A stretch of DNA of 64,000 nucleotides from Desulfofundulus kuznetsovii DSM 6115. GTDB lineage: Bacteria; Bacillota; Desulfotomaculia; Desulfotomaculales; Desulfovirgulaceae. A program made the position numbers and the translations under genes. Shown one piece after another: positions 37,841-48,376 of this stretch (position 1 is its first letter; each line of letters begins with the position of its first letter). Under the pieces are notes generated by a model, which was given only the letters and a program-made list of their open reading frames with translations, did not search any database and was not told the origin of the DNA. The DNA lies in assembly GCF_000214705.1 (NCBI RefSeq), contig NC_015573.1:2859001-2923000 (forward strand). The letters run 5' to 3'.

Positions 37841-38184
37841 ATCTAAATAGCTGCACGTATTATTATATCAAAACCACGAAAAAATGCAATAGTGACTATT
37901 CGATCCCTATTAATTCGGCTTTAACCGGCATAACCGCTGGATGCCTCTTTCAGGCAGCCCGGTTTTTCTTTTGGGTAGTGCATTAACCTATCTATGTAAT
38001 CATAAGCGAGGTGCCGGGAGGGCCAAAAAAAGAAACTCTTCCCTTCCGTGAAACAAAAGACTTCGTCAAAAAATTAATCCTGAGCAGAGCATCAAGAAGG
38101 AATTTGTCATAAGTAAAGCGAATATTTTCTCATCATTCTGAATCAAAAGCGAGGCAGATGGCAATGAAAGTAGAACACATTTTC

Positions 38185-38199
38185 GGGGGGGGGGGGGGG
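38185..38199 (+). repeat. Run of 15 G upstream of the GGDEF/HD-GYP gene
   Basis: Fifteen consecutive G bases lie about 160 bp before the start of the signalling gene at 38362. Tracts this long change length readily by slippage and are hard to sequence. The remaining part of 37841-38361 contains no gene; a weak hairpin with a T-run (about 37938-37970) is visible on the plus strand. Confidence 0.9.
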
Positions 38200-38282
38200 T
38201 ACCACCTCTACTCTTCCAGCGTAGCCAGGGATACCATGCTTGCTCCGACAGCCTAGCCATAAATAACGTGAAGTTGTGTTTG

Positions 38283-38324
38283 AACATTCCTGCCCATGGT
38301 ATATAGTGGCAGGAATGTTTTTTT
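38283..38324 (+). terminator. Terminator in the leader of the GGDEF/HD-GYP gene
   Basis: AACATTCCTGCC (38283-38294) pairs perfectly with GGCAGGAATGTT (38308-38319), followed by a run of T to 38324. It lies just before the ribosome site of the downstream gene and there is no plus-strand gene before it. That position is typical of an attenuator or riboswitch platform. Confidence 0.85.
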
Positions 38325-38361
38325 GTGGGTTTAAAGGGTTGGTTTGCCGGAGGTGTTGAGC

Positions 38362-40539
38362 ATGGGTCCGCGTGTTGGTACCAGAACGCAAATTGCTGGC
38401 CTGCTGCTGATAGCTATCCTGCTGGCTGCCTATGTTTTATTCCAGGTCGTTCAGACAACGGTGAAGCTGAACCAGATAACCGTTGTGGTGAACAAAGTAA
38501 TCACAGCTTCCCAGCTGTACAACTACGTACTCAGGCAGTCGTATGCCATTAAGGGTTACATGCTTCACCGCCAGCCTGCCTACCGGGAAGAATTCCGCCA
38601 TTACGCCCGCCTCAGCCAGCAGGAAATGGAACAGCTGCGGCAGGTGGTTCGCCCGGCCCGAAAGGCCCTGGTAGAGGAAATCCTGGTCCGGCAGCAAAAG
38701 TATGTCGCCCTTTGTGAAAAAGAAATCATTCCCTTAGTAGAACAGGGAAACATTGAAGGTGCAGCCCGCGTGGCCCAGCAGAGCGGCGCGGTAATTCTGA
38801 TTGAGGAAATGCTCGACCGGGTCGATAAACTGCAAGAAATGCGCCTGATGGACCTGAACGAGTCCCTGCATGAGGCTATTTTCAGCATCAGGCAGGCTCT
38901 CTGGTGGGGATTTGGCGGCGGGTTGCTCATCCTTTTCACAGCTGCCATCTTCGGCTTTCTGGTAAATCGCAGGCTAATCCTGGAAAACCTCGTCTACCGG
39001 CTCATCCTTTTAAATACCAGAAATGCGATAATCGTGGTGCAGCGGGACGGCCGTATTTACCTGATTAACCGGGCGGCGGAGGAAATTTTCGGTTTAAATG
39101 GCAGAGCAGTGGCGGGGATGCCTTTTGAGGCTGTTTTTACCGGCCGGCAGCGGCCGGGCGAGGTGGCCTTCAGCTATCCGGTGGCCGCCGCCCTGACTGC
39201 CGGTGAGGATATCTGCAATGTGGAGCAAAGCTATATCAGCACCGATGGGTGGCACTATGCCCTGCTTACCGATTGCCTGCAGCTACGCGATGAAAGGGGC
39301 AGGCGGCACGGCATTATGCTCATTACCAGGGATATCACCGAGCGCAAGGTGGTGGAAGAGAAACTACGGGGGCTGGCCGTGCGGGACAGCCTGACCATGC
39401 TCTACAATCACTCTTATTTCAAACAGGTGCTGGACCGCGAAGTGGCCCGGGCAAGCGAACAGGGCGGGAAACTGGCTTACTTAATGATGGATGTGGACAA
39501 CTTCAAAAGCTACAACGACCAGTTCGGCCATCCGGCGGGAGACGAACTGCTCAGGCAACTGGCCCGCCTGCTGGAAAAGAATGTGCGCCAGGTGGACATT
39601 GTGGGGCGCTACGGCGGGGACGAATTTGCCGTAATCCTGCCCGGCGCGGACCAGGTGGTAGCAGTGGAAGTGGGAGAACGCCTGCGCCGGGCTATCGCGG
39701 ACTACCCCTTCCCCTACCGGGAGCTTATGCCCGGCGGCAGGATCACCGTCTCGGTCGGGGTGTCCTGTTTCCCTGGTGACGCCTCCAGCGCCGCCGAACT
39801 GATCAGGCAGGCCGACGAAGCAATGTACAACGCCAAGCGCAATGCCAAAAACAGGGTGGAAGTCTGGTTTTCGGCCTTTAAAGAACTGGAGCTGGACTGG
39901 CCGGGTGAGCGGGACGTGCTGTACAGCATCGGGGGTCTCCTGGCCATGGTCAACAACAAGGACCGCTACACCTACGGCCATTCTGAAAAGGTAGCCTATT
40001 ATGCCACCGCCCTGGCCCGGGCAACAGGGCTGGCCCCGGAGGAAGTGAAAAAAATCAAGGTGGCCGCCTTTCTGCACGACCTGGGGAAAGTAGACATCCC
40101 GGAAGAAATCCTGAACAAACCCGGACCATTAAGCGAGGCAGAAAGGGAGTTATGCCAGTGTCACCCGGTTATCGGGGCCGAAATTGTGCAGCAGATCAAA
40201 TCCCTGGAAGAGATGGTACCCCTGATCCGGCATCACCACGAACGTTACGACGGGAAAGGCTATCCCGACGGCCTGGCCGGCGAAGCCATCCCCCTGGGCG
40301 CCCGCATTATTGCCATTGCTGACAGCTTCGATGCCATGACTACAAACCGTCCCTACCGCCGGGCCAAGACACACCGGGAAGCCCTGGAAGAGATCAGAAA
40401 AGAAGCTGGCCGGCAGTTCGACCCCCATCTGGCCGAGCTCTTTGTAACCAGGTGCGCTGGCAGCGGAGCCAGCGACGCAGGGGAGGTGGAACACGCTTTA
40501 AATGAGGGACCACCAATTCCCGCCGGGAAGCAATTTTGA
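38362..40539 (+). CDS. Membrane-bound GGDEF and HD-GYP signalling protein
   Basis: A 725-residue sensor that could both make and break cyclic di-GMP. Order: membrane helix (about 8-28), extracytoplasmic four-helix sensor (~30-180), second helix (~181-202), PAS domain (~216-326), GGDEF domain, HD-GYP domain. The GGDEF motif is intact (RYGGDEFAVI near 417) and an RQVD inhibitory I-site lies five residues before it. The HD-GYP motifs HDLGKVDIPEEILNKPG (near 572) and HHERYDGKGYPDGL are complete. The ATG has a GGAGGTG site. It stands alone on the plus strand; its leader carries a terminator and a 15-G tract. Confidence 0.94.
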   Translation: MGPRVGTRTQIAGLLLIAILLAAYVLFQVVQTTVKLNQITVVVNKVITASQLYNYVLRQSYAIKGYMLHRQPAYREEFRHYARLSQQEMEQLRQVVRPARKALVEEILVRQQKYVALCEKEIIPLVEQGNIEGAARVAQQSGAVILIEEMLDRVDKLQEMRLMDLNESLHEAIFSIRQALWWGFGGGLLILFTAAIFGFLVNRRLILENLVYRLILLNTRNAIIVVQRDGRIYLINRAAEEIFGLNGRAVAGMPFEAVFTGRQRPGEVAFSYPVAAALTAGEDICNVEQSYISTDGWHYALLTDCLQLRDERGRRHGIMLITRDITERKVVEEKLRGLAVRDSLTMLYNHSYFKQVLDREVARASEQGGKLAYLMMDVDNFKSYNDQFGHPAGDELLRQLARLLEKNVRQVDIVGRYGGDEFAVILPGADQVVAVEVGERLRRAIADYPFPYRELMPGGRITVSVGVSCFPGDASSAAELIRQADEAMYNAKRNAKNRVEVWFSAFKELELDWPGERDVLYSIGGLLAMVNNKDRYTYGHSEKVAYYATALARATGLAPEEVKKIKVAAFLHDLGKVDIPEEILNKPGPLSEAERELCQCHPVIGAEIVQQIKSLEEMVPLIRHHHERYDGKGYPDGLAGEAIPLGARIIAIADSFDAMTTNRPYRRAKTHREALEEIRKEAGRQFDPHLAELFVTRCAGSGASDAGEVEHALNEGPPIPAGKQF

Positions 40540-40851
40540 TGATCATCCGCTTACGGGCTGGCAGTGTTCAAATACACGAACCTAAAGAATATCCGGCCAA
40601 ATGAAGGAACTGGTGGATCAGTTCCGGATTGGGTGATCAAAAGCCCGCGTACATTCTAGCGCCGGACATTGCAGGTAGCACGCCACGGCAAACGCTTTTT
40701 CGCAACAAGCTGGCCCTTAATGCCAACAGCCCCCTGCGCTAAAGGCTCACCGTAAAGTATATTATGCAGGGCCTTAACCCCCTCAAAATCCAGGAGTGCT
40801 GCTCGAGCCGGTTGAAAAACGCCGGCCTGCACGAGGAAATCTTTGCCCCCT

Positions 40852-41799
40852 TTACGGCAAATCCAACTGGGCTATAATTGATTTCAGCGTCCGGGCGGAA
40901 TGATGTAAAGCTTCTTCTTCCTGGGGAGCCAGGGGCACGGCCAGCACCCGGGCCCGGCCCGTCCGGTTTACAATGGAAGGGAGGCTGAGACAAACGCCGG
41001 TGATCCCGTATTCGCCATCCACCAGGCCGGATACTGTAAGGATGGAGTTTTCATCCCTTAAAATGCTTTCGCAAATTCGTTTCACCGCCAGGCCAATGGC
41101 ATAATAAGTGGCTCCCTTGCGGGCGATAACCTCGTAAGCGGCCTCCCTTACCCGCCGGGTGATTTCCTCGGGGTTGAGGCAGGGCACCCCACGCCAGCAG
41201 CAGAATTCCTGCACCGGCATGCCGGCAATGTTGGCCAGGCTCCACAGGGGTACTTCCGTATCTCCATGTTCGCCTACCACATAGGCGTGAATGTTCCGGG
41301 GTTCCACCTGGCAGTACTGGCTGAGCAGGTAGCGGAAACGGGAGCTGTCCAGGACCGTGCCGGAACCGATCACCCGGTTGGGAGGCAGGTTGGTCAAACG
41401 CAACGCCGCGTAGGTAAGAATGTCCACCGGGTTGGTTACCATTAAGAACACCCCGTGCTCCTCAAGGGGCAGGAGGCGGACAAGAACATCCTTCAGGATG
41501 GCAAAATTACGCTGCACCAGGTCCAGGCGCGTTTCGCCGGGCTTCTGGTTGACCCCGGCGCAAAAGATGACGATATCGGCATCGCGGCAGTCCTCATATT
41601 CGCCGGCGTAAATGCGAATGGGTTTGATGAACGAAGCACCGTGGGCCAGGTCCATGGCCTCTCCCTCGGCCCGCTCCCGGTTGATATCCACCAGCACCAG
41701 TTCGCTGACCAGGCCGCTCATCATGACCGCATAGGCGGTGGCGGACCCGACCGCACCAACTCCCACCACTGCTATTTTGCGCTTGTCATTTACGGGCAT
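40852..41799 (-). CDS. ldh: L-lactate dehydrogenase
   Basis: A 315-residue NAD-dependent dehydrogenase. The Rossmann motif is VVGVGAVGSATAYAVMMSGL, the catalytic His lies in YVVGEHGDTEVPLWS, and the substrate Arg in MVTNPVDILTYAALRLTNLP and QKPGETRLDLV segments. The Gln/Arg loop (GVNQKPGETR) favours lactate rather than malate. The ATG follows GGAGGGGAAG; upstream in-frame residues lie outside the family. The 311-bp gap before it (40540-40851) holds no feature I can support. Confidence 0.93.
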   Translation of the reverse strand: MPVNDKRKIAVVGVGAVGSATAYAVMMSGLVSELVLVDINRERAEGEAMDLAHGASFIKPIRIYAGEYEDCRDADIVIFCAGVNQKPGETRLDLVQRNFAILKDVLVRLLPLEEHGVFLMVTNPVDILTYAALRLTNLPPNRVIGSGTVLDSSRFRYLLSQYCQVEPRNIHAYVVGEHGDTEVPLWSLANIAGMPVQEFCCWRGVPCLNPEEITRRVREAAYEVIARKGATYYAIGLAVKRICESILRDENSILTVSGLVDGEYGITGVCLSLPSIVNRTGRARVLAVPLAPQEEEALHHSARTLKSIIAQLDLP

Positions 41800-41905
41800 C
41801 CGCTTCCCCTCCCCCCTTATTCTCCCCCCTTCCAGTAAAAAATTATCCCCAATTTTTTGGGGAGCATTTATCATCCACTCATAGCCGGTATCGCCAGGGC
41901 CTATC

Positions 41906-42829
41906 TTATTTTCTCCCCACACTGCATGATGCACATTCCGGGCGCATTTTTTCCCGGGGGAAAAGAGGTACTAAAGCAGGCTTCCCTGAACCGGAAACCC
42001 TTTGCATATAGTCAAAAAGCTGTTCCTTCGTGCGGGGCAAGGGTAAACCGTCAGGCAGCCATCCCCTGCGGCTCAGCTGCTCATGGATCTCCACCAGCCA
42101 GGGGCGGGTTAAATCACTCTGTTTCAAAAGCCGCTCATCGCGAAAAACCTCTTCGGGCAAACCTTCCCCCACCACGGCGCCGCGGCTCATCACAAACACA
42201 TAATCGGCCCAGGAATAGGCCAGGTCCACATCGTGGGTGGCGAGGATTACCGTGGTACCCTGCCGGTTGATGCGTTCAAAAAGTTCCATTACCTGACCGG
42301 CGTGCAGCGGGTCCAGGCCGGCTGTAGGTTCGTCACAGATCAACACCTGTGGCTCCATAGCCAGAACGCCGGCAAGGCAAACCCGTTTTTTCTGACCGTA
42401 GCTCAACAGGTGGGTGGGCTTATCCTTTAAGTCAGTGATCTCCGTAGCCGCCATGGCCGCTTCCACCCGGCGGAACACTTCTTCTCTGGACAGGCCCAGG
42501 TTTAACGGGCCAAAGGCAATTTCCTGGATGACACTGGCAGAAAAAAGCTGCGTATCGGGATCCTGGAAAACAATTCCCACGTTTTTGCGCAGCTGCATCA
42601 GCGAGCGGTGGTCGTAACGCACCAGCTGGCCGGCAAAAAGCACCTGGCCCCGCCCGGGACGCAAAATACCGTTAAAATGAAGAAAAATGGTGGTTTTGCC
42701 CGCCCCGTTGGAACCCAGCACCGCCACTTTAGATCCCCTGGCAATGGCCATGGTTGCTCCCCGTAAGGCGGGAGTTCCATCCGGGTAGTTAAAATGAACA
42801 TCACGGGCCTCGAGAATGAACTCTTTCAC
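41906..42829 (-). CDS. cbiO: ECF cobalt transporter ATPase CbiO
   Basis: A 307-residue ABC ATPase energising cobalt uptake. Walker A is VLGSNGAGKTTIFLHF, the Q-loop GIVFQDPDTQLFS, the signature LLSYGQKKRVCLAG and Walker B VLICDEPTAGLDP. The signature has LSYGQ instead of LSGGQ, as is frequent in CbiO. The C-terminus has extra residues with Cys pairs (ECASCSVG). I prefer the GTG at 42827-42829, 8 nt after GGAGG and overlapping the cbiQ stop as GTGA. Confidence 0.95.
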   Translation of the reverse strand: MKEFILEARDVHFNYPDGTPALRGATMAIARGSKVAVLGSNGAGKTTIFLHFNGILRPGRGQVLFAGQLVRYDHRSLMQLRKNVGIVFQDPDTQLFSASVIQEIAFGPLNLGLSREEVFRRVEAAMAATEITDLKDKPTHLLSYGQKKRVCLAGVLAMEPQVLICDEPTAGLDPLHAGQVMELFERINRQGTTVILATHDVDLAYSWADYVFVMSRGAVVGEGLPEEVFRDERLLKQSDLTRPWLVEIHEQLSRRGWLPDGLPLPRTKEQLFDYMQRVSGSGKPALVPLFPREKMRPECASCSVGRK

Positions 42830-43608
42830 AAGGGCCACCTCCAGGTCACCAGGGCGAGCACCACTAAAAGCACGTCCACCAGGGCGATCAAAGCCAGGTT
42901 TTTCTTCGACAGGGGGAAAGGCCTCTCCAGAACCCGGATTTCCCCCGTATAACCCCTGGCCATCAGGGTGGTAAACAGGGCCTGGGACCGGTAATATGAC
43001 TTTATAAACAGGTTGGACACCAGCTGCCCGAGGGAGTTGTACGCCGTTTTTAAACTGGCGTACCCCCAGCGGGATGACTGGGAAACATACATTTTTTCCG
43101 TCGTATCCATGATCACGAAAATAAACCGGTAAATGAGGCCCATCAATTCAATAAACACTGCCGGGACCCTCAACCGGCGCAGTACGGAAATAATCTCCAC
43201 CACCGGTGTGGTTAGGGACAAAAAATAAAGGCAGGAAACGGCCCCCAGGGATTTAACCAGCAGGAAGCCGGCCCGCTGGAGGCCGGGTACGGTCACTCCC
43301 ACGGTAAACCCGTAAAATGTCAGCCCGTGCACCGCCGGATCGGGTACCCGGGATACGGTCAGGGCCACGGTCAGTGCACCGGCCAGCAGAAAGCCAAGGG
43401 GGAGGCACAGGAGCTTAAAATAAACACGGGGGGGAATGCCGGCACGCAGGATTACCGTGGCCGCCATGAGCAGCATAACCAGAAGGGGCACCAGGATGCC
43501 GGGGGCGGCCATGCAGATGATCATGGTGATCAGGGCATAGGCAACTTTTTCCCCCGGATGTACACGGCGCAGGTTATTGCTGTAGGCATATTGATCTACT
43601 TGGAACAC
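42826..43608 (-). CDS. cbiQ: ECF cobalt transporter transmembrane protein CbiQ
   Basis: A 260-residue membrane protein with about five to six helices and the coupling motifs around ARG (TTLMARGYTGEIRVLE and the earlier VFIELMGLIYRFIFVIMDTT). It links CbiO ATPases to the CbiMN substrate unit. The start is a GTG with GGAGCGG upstream, overlapping cbiO. Confidence 0.94.
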   Translation of the reverse strand: MFQVDQYAYSNNLRRVHPGEKVAYALITMIICMAAPGILVPLLVMLLMAATVILRAGIPPRVYFKLLCLPLGFLLAGALTVALTVSRVPDPAVHGLTFYGFTVGVTVPGLQRAGFLLVKSLGAVSCLYFLSLTTPVVEIISVLRRLRVPAVFIELMGLIYRFIFVIMDTTEKMYVSQSSRWGYASLKTAYNSLGQLVSNLFIKSYYRSQALFTTLMARGYTGEIRVLERPFPLSKKNLALIALVDVLLVVLALVTWRWPL

Positions 43609-43635
43609 CCGTACCGCTCCCTCATATGAGTACGT

Positions 43636-43932
43636 TTACTCTTGCCGCTCCGCCAGGGATTTTTTGCGCCCCCGCCAGTAACCTATGTAATAGCCAATAA
43701 ACCCCGCACCCAGAGCTGCCTGCAGGGCAAAGAGCAGGCTTTCAATTTCCCCGCTGGGAGGTTCCCAGAGGGATTCAAACCATGGCTGGTAACCGGGATT
43801 GAGTTCTCCGATTAATTCCTCCGCCTTCCCGTCGGCTCCGCCAAAATCCGCATGTTTATTGACTGCCAGCGGGAAAACCGCCAGTGCCAGAACAATCAAA
43901 ATTAACACCATGTTTTTGGTGGTAAGACTCAT
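43636..43932 (-). CDS. cbiN: Cobalt transport protein CbiN
   Basis: A 98-residue protein with two membrane helices joined by an extracytoplasmic loop (NKHADFGGADGKAEELIGEL, then NPGYQPWFESLWEPPSGEIE). This is the standard CbiN layout; the loop inserts into CbiM to allow cobalt entry. It lies between cbiM and cbiQ. Confidence 0.94.
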   Translation of the reverse strand: MSLTTKNMVLILIVLALAVFPLAVNKHADFGGADGKAEELIGELNPGYQPWFESLWEPPSGEIESLLFALQAALGAGFIGYYIGYWRGRKKSLAERQE

Positions 43933-43935
43933 GTT

Positions 43936-44685
43936 TTACACCTCCCGGGATACGACCCGTAATTCTTCCAGCTGCTGCCAGTTATGAGCTACCAGGAAGT
44001 TGAAAATTACCACGGTTAAGAGCCCTTCACTAATGGCCAGGGGCACCTGGGTAAAGGCAAAGACAACAAGAAATTCAACCAGAGACTGGACCACTCCCCC
44101 CACCGGGGCGGGAAAGGCTACCGCCAGCTGTATAGCCGTGGTGACATAGGTAGCCAGATCAGCCAGGGAAGCGGCCAGGAAAACCGTCAACCACCGGGGC
44201 AGGCCAAGCCGCTGCCCGGCCCGGAAGAGTCCGTAGGCCACCAGGGGCCCCACCACAGCCATGGAGAAGGTATTGGCCCCCAGGGTGGTTAAACCACCGT
44301 GGGCCAGCAGCAACGCTTGAAAAAGCAGGACAATACAGCCCAGTACACTCATCACCGCAGGTCCGAAAAGCATGGCCCCCAGGCCTACACCGGTGGGATG
44401 GGAACAGCTGCCGCTAACGGAAGGTAGTTTTAAGGCCGAAAGCACAAACGCAAAGGCACCGGCCAGACCCAGCAGCATCTTTGTTCCCGGGCTGGCCTTG
44501 ACCACCTTTTGAATGGAAATGATGCCAGCAATAAGAAAGGGCAAGCTCAAGACATACCAGAAAACACACCATCCCACAGGCAGGAAACCTTCCATTATAT
44601 GCATGGCCCAGGCATTTTGCTGCGGGAAAATCATAAAGTAGGTGAACAATAAAAGCAGGGCAAGGATTCTTAAAAGCACACACAT
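43936..44685 (-). CDS. cbiM: Cobalt substrate-binding membrane protein CbiM
   Basis: A 249-residue S-component. After an N-terminal hydrophobic leader the protein has AMHIMEGFLPVGWCVFWYVL; in CbiM the Met-His of the processed N-terminus (here AMHIME) binds Co2+. Seven helices follow in total. The ~25 residues before AMHIME are probably removed as a signal peptide. It is the first gene of cbiMNQO and lies under a B12 riboswitch. Confidence 0.95.
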   Translation of the reverse strand: MCVLLRILALLLLFTYFMIFPQQNAWAMHIMEGFLPVGWCVFWYVLSLPFLIAGIISIQKVVKASPGTKMLLGLAGAFAFVLSALKLPSVSGSCSHPTGVGLGAMLFGPAVMSVLGCIVLLFQALLLAHGGLTTLGANTFSMAVVGPLVAYGLFRAGQRLGLPRWLTVFLAASLADLATYVTTAIQLAVAFPAPVGGVVQSLVEFLVVFAFTQVPLAISEGLLTVVIFNFLVAHNWQQLEELRVVSREV

Positions 44686-44711
44686 GACCCCCTTTGGGAA
44701 AAAATACTCTT

Positions 44712-44745
44712 AAAAAACAAATCCCCCCGACCTCCACGGGGGGAT
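44712..44745 (-). terminator. Second terminator in the cbiM leader
   Basis: ATCCCCCC and GGGGGGAT (44721-44728, 44738-44745) form the stem and the minus strand continues TTGTTTTTT. It lies 27 bp before the cbiM start, after the first terminator at 44975-44999. Between them (44750-44960) several strong stems can be drawn, including CTAGTCC with GGACTAC and GCTTTATCCC with GGGATAGAGC. Confidence 0.85.
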
Positions 44746-44965
44746 AAACGCCTGTAGTCCGGGAACAAAAGGACTAGCCCCACCGCCTTTCCCGGTGTCG
44801 GGTAACAAGAAGTTGAATAGGCACGTCCTTTCTGCCGTCAGATCATCACCCCTTCAAGTTTTCCCCTTCCTTTGAAAGAGCTCCCCCGGCATTGGACCAC
44901 ACAGGTCGTTTTTAAGCTCTATCCCTCGGGATAAAGCACCTATTCTTAAAAAATTGTCGGCTGAA

Positions 44966-44999
44966 AGTAAACAACCCCTGTCCGCAACGGGCACAGGGG
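44966..44999 (-). terminator. First terminator in the cbiM leader, B12 riboswitch platform
   Basis: CCCCTGT (44975-44981) pairs with ACAGGGG (44993-44999) and is followed on the minus strand by TTGTTTACTTTC. It lies right after the riboswitch, where a B12-controlled terminator is expected. Confidence 0.7.
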
Positions 45000-45049
45000 A
45001 AAGATGGCTTACAAGCGGCTTCACCTCCCCATGGACCGTAGGTACGAGC

Positions 45050-45325
45050 GGTGAATTGGAACGGGCAGGTTTCCTGGCTCATGGATCACTGCCCCACCAC
45101 GCCTTCCCAGCCCCGCACTCAGCCCTGCTTATTTCCGTTCTCCCCTACTTTATCTTTATTATCATCAGCTAACCTCAACCACAGCAGAATCAAATTAACT
45201 GAGTGCTGGACCAGTGGCTTTGTGTGGCGGACTCCCCATTCACAGTGGCGGCACCGCGTCAGATTTTCACTGACTTCCCTCTATCCCTGCCCTTTCCGGC
45301 AGGGAGCACCCGTCCACTTTATTCA
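45050..45325 (-). ncRNA. Cobalamin (B12) riboswitch
   Basis: The minus strand has GGGTGCTCCC at the 5' side, then GGGAAGTCAGTGAAAATCTG, ACGCGGTGCCGCCACTGTGA, and the B12 box as GAGCCAGGAAACCTGCC about 180 nt later. These are the conserved blocks of the class I cobalamin riboswitch. Ligand binding turns expression off in the family. It controls cobalt import by cbiMNQO, the usual context. Confidence 0.95.
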
Positions 45326-45334
45326 ATTGCCTAA

Positions 45335-45363
45335 ATTATAGCACAACAGGTATACGATGTCCA
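45335..45363 (-). promoter_or_regulatory. Promoter of the cbi operon
   Basis: TGGACA (45358-45363) and TATAAT (45335-45340) on the minus strand are 17 bp apart, directly before the riboswitch. Confidence 0.8.
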
Positions 45364-45385
45364 GAAGGATTGCCCGGAAAATAAA

Positions 45386-45417
45386 AAGTCCCCGCGCAAA
45401 TAACGCGGGGGCTTTTC
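45386..45417 (-). terminator. Terminator of groESL
   Basis: A GC stem (CCCCGCG against CGCGGGG, with flanking AAG/CTT pairs) followed on the minus strand by TTTTTATTTT, 16 bp after the groEL stop. Confidence 0.9.
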
Positions 45418-45432
45418 AATGTTCGTTTTACC

Positions 45433-47079
<1,647 letters not shown>

Positions 47080-47106
47080 TCACGCGTTCCAGAGCACCGG
47101 TTACTT

Positions 47107-47397
47107 TTACTTTTCAATAACCCCAAGGATGTCAGCTTCACGCATGATCAGATACTCTTCATCATCTATCTTGACCTCGTTGCCGGCATATTTGGAGAAC
47201 AAAACCCTGTCCCCCACCTTGAGATCAATAGGTACACGGGTACCATTTTCCAGCAGGCGGCCAGGACCTACCGCCACCACTTCCCCCTCCTGGGGCTTCT
47301 CCTTGGCGGTTTCAGGCAGCACAATGCCCCCCTTGGTCTTCTCCTCGCTGGGCAGCGGCTTGACAACCACCCGTTCACCTAATGGCCTAATCTTCAC
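47107..47397 (-). CDS. groES: Co-chaperonin GroES
   Basis: A 96-residue co-chaperonin with the mobile loop and roof typical of GroES ([40 protein letters not shown]). It caps the GroEL ring during folding. The start is 40 bp downstream of the CIRCE element. Confidence 0.98.
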   Translation of the reverse strand: MKIRPLGERVVVKPLPSEEKTKGGIVLPETAKEKPQEGEVVAVGPGRLLENGTRVPIDLKVGDRVLFSKYAGNEVKIDDEEYLIMREADILGVIEK

Positions 47398-47440
47398 CTA
47401 AAACCCCTCCTTTAAGATAAGAGATTGGTTTCCTCTATTG

Positions 47441-47467
47441 TTAGCACTCATTTAAACCGAGTGCTAA
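47441..47467 (-). promoter_or_regulatory. CIRCE element (HrcA operator)
   Basis: TTAGCACTC, nine bases, GAGTGCTAA: a perfect match to the CIRCE consensus. HrcA repressor binds it and is released on heat stress. Confidence 0.97.
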
Positions 47468-47479
47468 TACCCAAGTACT

Positions 47480-47509
47480 ATAATATAAAGGGGGAGTGGC
47501 AAAAAGCAA
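47480..47509 (-). promoter_or_regulatory. Promoter of groESL
   Basis: TTGCTT (47504-47509) and TATTAT (47480-47485) on the minus strand are 18 bp apart, just upstream of CIRCE. I see nothing else in 47510-47758. Confidence 0.7.
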
Positions 47510-47758
47510 CTTTTCTCAAAGGACCTAATCCCCCTTTTTAACCGCTCAAAGGAAATTACCTGATTTTATCTCGCATTTTCTCCCTCCATTAAGCTATTAT
47601 CATGACTTCCTGTCCAAACATTTCTTAGCCTTTCTAGTAACATTTTCCCCATAAAAAAATGGTTTATACATGCAAAATAAAAGTTGCCCGTCAGTCACGT
47701 TTTACACGGAAAAGCTCAATGATCCGGCCGTAAGCTTTTACCGCGGGCAGAACTCCCC

Positions 47759-48250
47759 TTAATCCGCCCCGCACTCGCCACCCCGACCGGTAAGTATTTC
47801 CAGACCATGGGCAAGTGCCGGCAAAATCACTTCCAGGCACTCCCTGACCGCCCTGGCACTGCCCGGCAGGTTGATGATGAGCGTTTGGTGACGGATGCCG
47901 GCTACGGCCCGGCTCAGCATGGCCCGGGGAGTCTTCTTGAGGCTTTCGTAGCGCATCACCTCGGGAATACCCGGCACCTCCCGCTGGATAACCGCCCGGG
48001 TTGCCTCGGGGGTGTTGTCCCGCGGGGCAAAGCCTGTACCCCCGGTAGTTAAAATCAGGTCCAGCTTCTCCTGATCGACCATTTTAATAAGTGCTTCCTT
48101 CAAGACATCCAGGTCATCGGGCACAATCCGGTAAGACACCACTTCTCCCCCGATGCCGGCCACCATATCCCGGATCACCTGCGCGCTCTTATCCTCCCGT
48201 TCACCCCGGGACCCTTTGTCACTGGCCGTGAGAATACCTACCCGCCACAA
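47759..48250 (-). CDS. mogA: Molybdopterin adenylyltransferase (MogA/MoaB family)
   Basis: A 163-residue protein that activates molybdopterin by adenylylation for metal insertion. The family motif ILTTGGTGFAPRDNTPEATR and the start VGILTASDKGSRGEREDKSA are clear; NLPGSARAVRE near the C-terminus completes the fold. MogA and MoaB are not separable by eye. The start is a TTG with GGGGG upstream. It fits with mobA, fdhD and the MopB oxidoreductase nearby. Confidence 0.92.
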   Translation of the reverse strand: MWRVGILTASDKGSRGEREDKSAQVIRDMVAGIGGEVVSYRIVPDDLDVLKEALIKMVDQEKLDLILTTGGTGFAPRDNTPEATRAVIQREVPGIPEVMRYESLKKTPRAMLSRAVAGIRHQTLIINLPGSARAVRECLEVILPALAHGLEILTGRGGECGAD

Positions 48251-48376
48251 GTTTCAGCACCCCCAAACGTTTTCCACCCATTGTCTGGAATTTAGAAGCC
48301 CTAGGGCTAAAAAGCTCGGGGGCTTCTTAAAATAATACCATGCCGCGAAGAAAATCCGCCTGCAATTGCGTTCTAA

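Noticed and set aside
38200-38282. Possible c-di-GMP-I riboswitch before the GGDEF/HD-GYP gene
   Set aside because: A loose likeness to the second half of the class is visible (AGCCAGGG...CAGCCTAGCC), but the conserved GCAAAGC and GGGCAAACC blocks are absent.
40540-40851. Short plus-strand open pieces after the GGDEF/HD-GYP gene
   Set aside because: No motif, no ribosome site and stops in all frames; no feature is supported.
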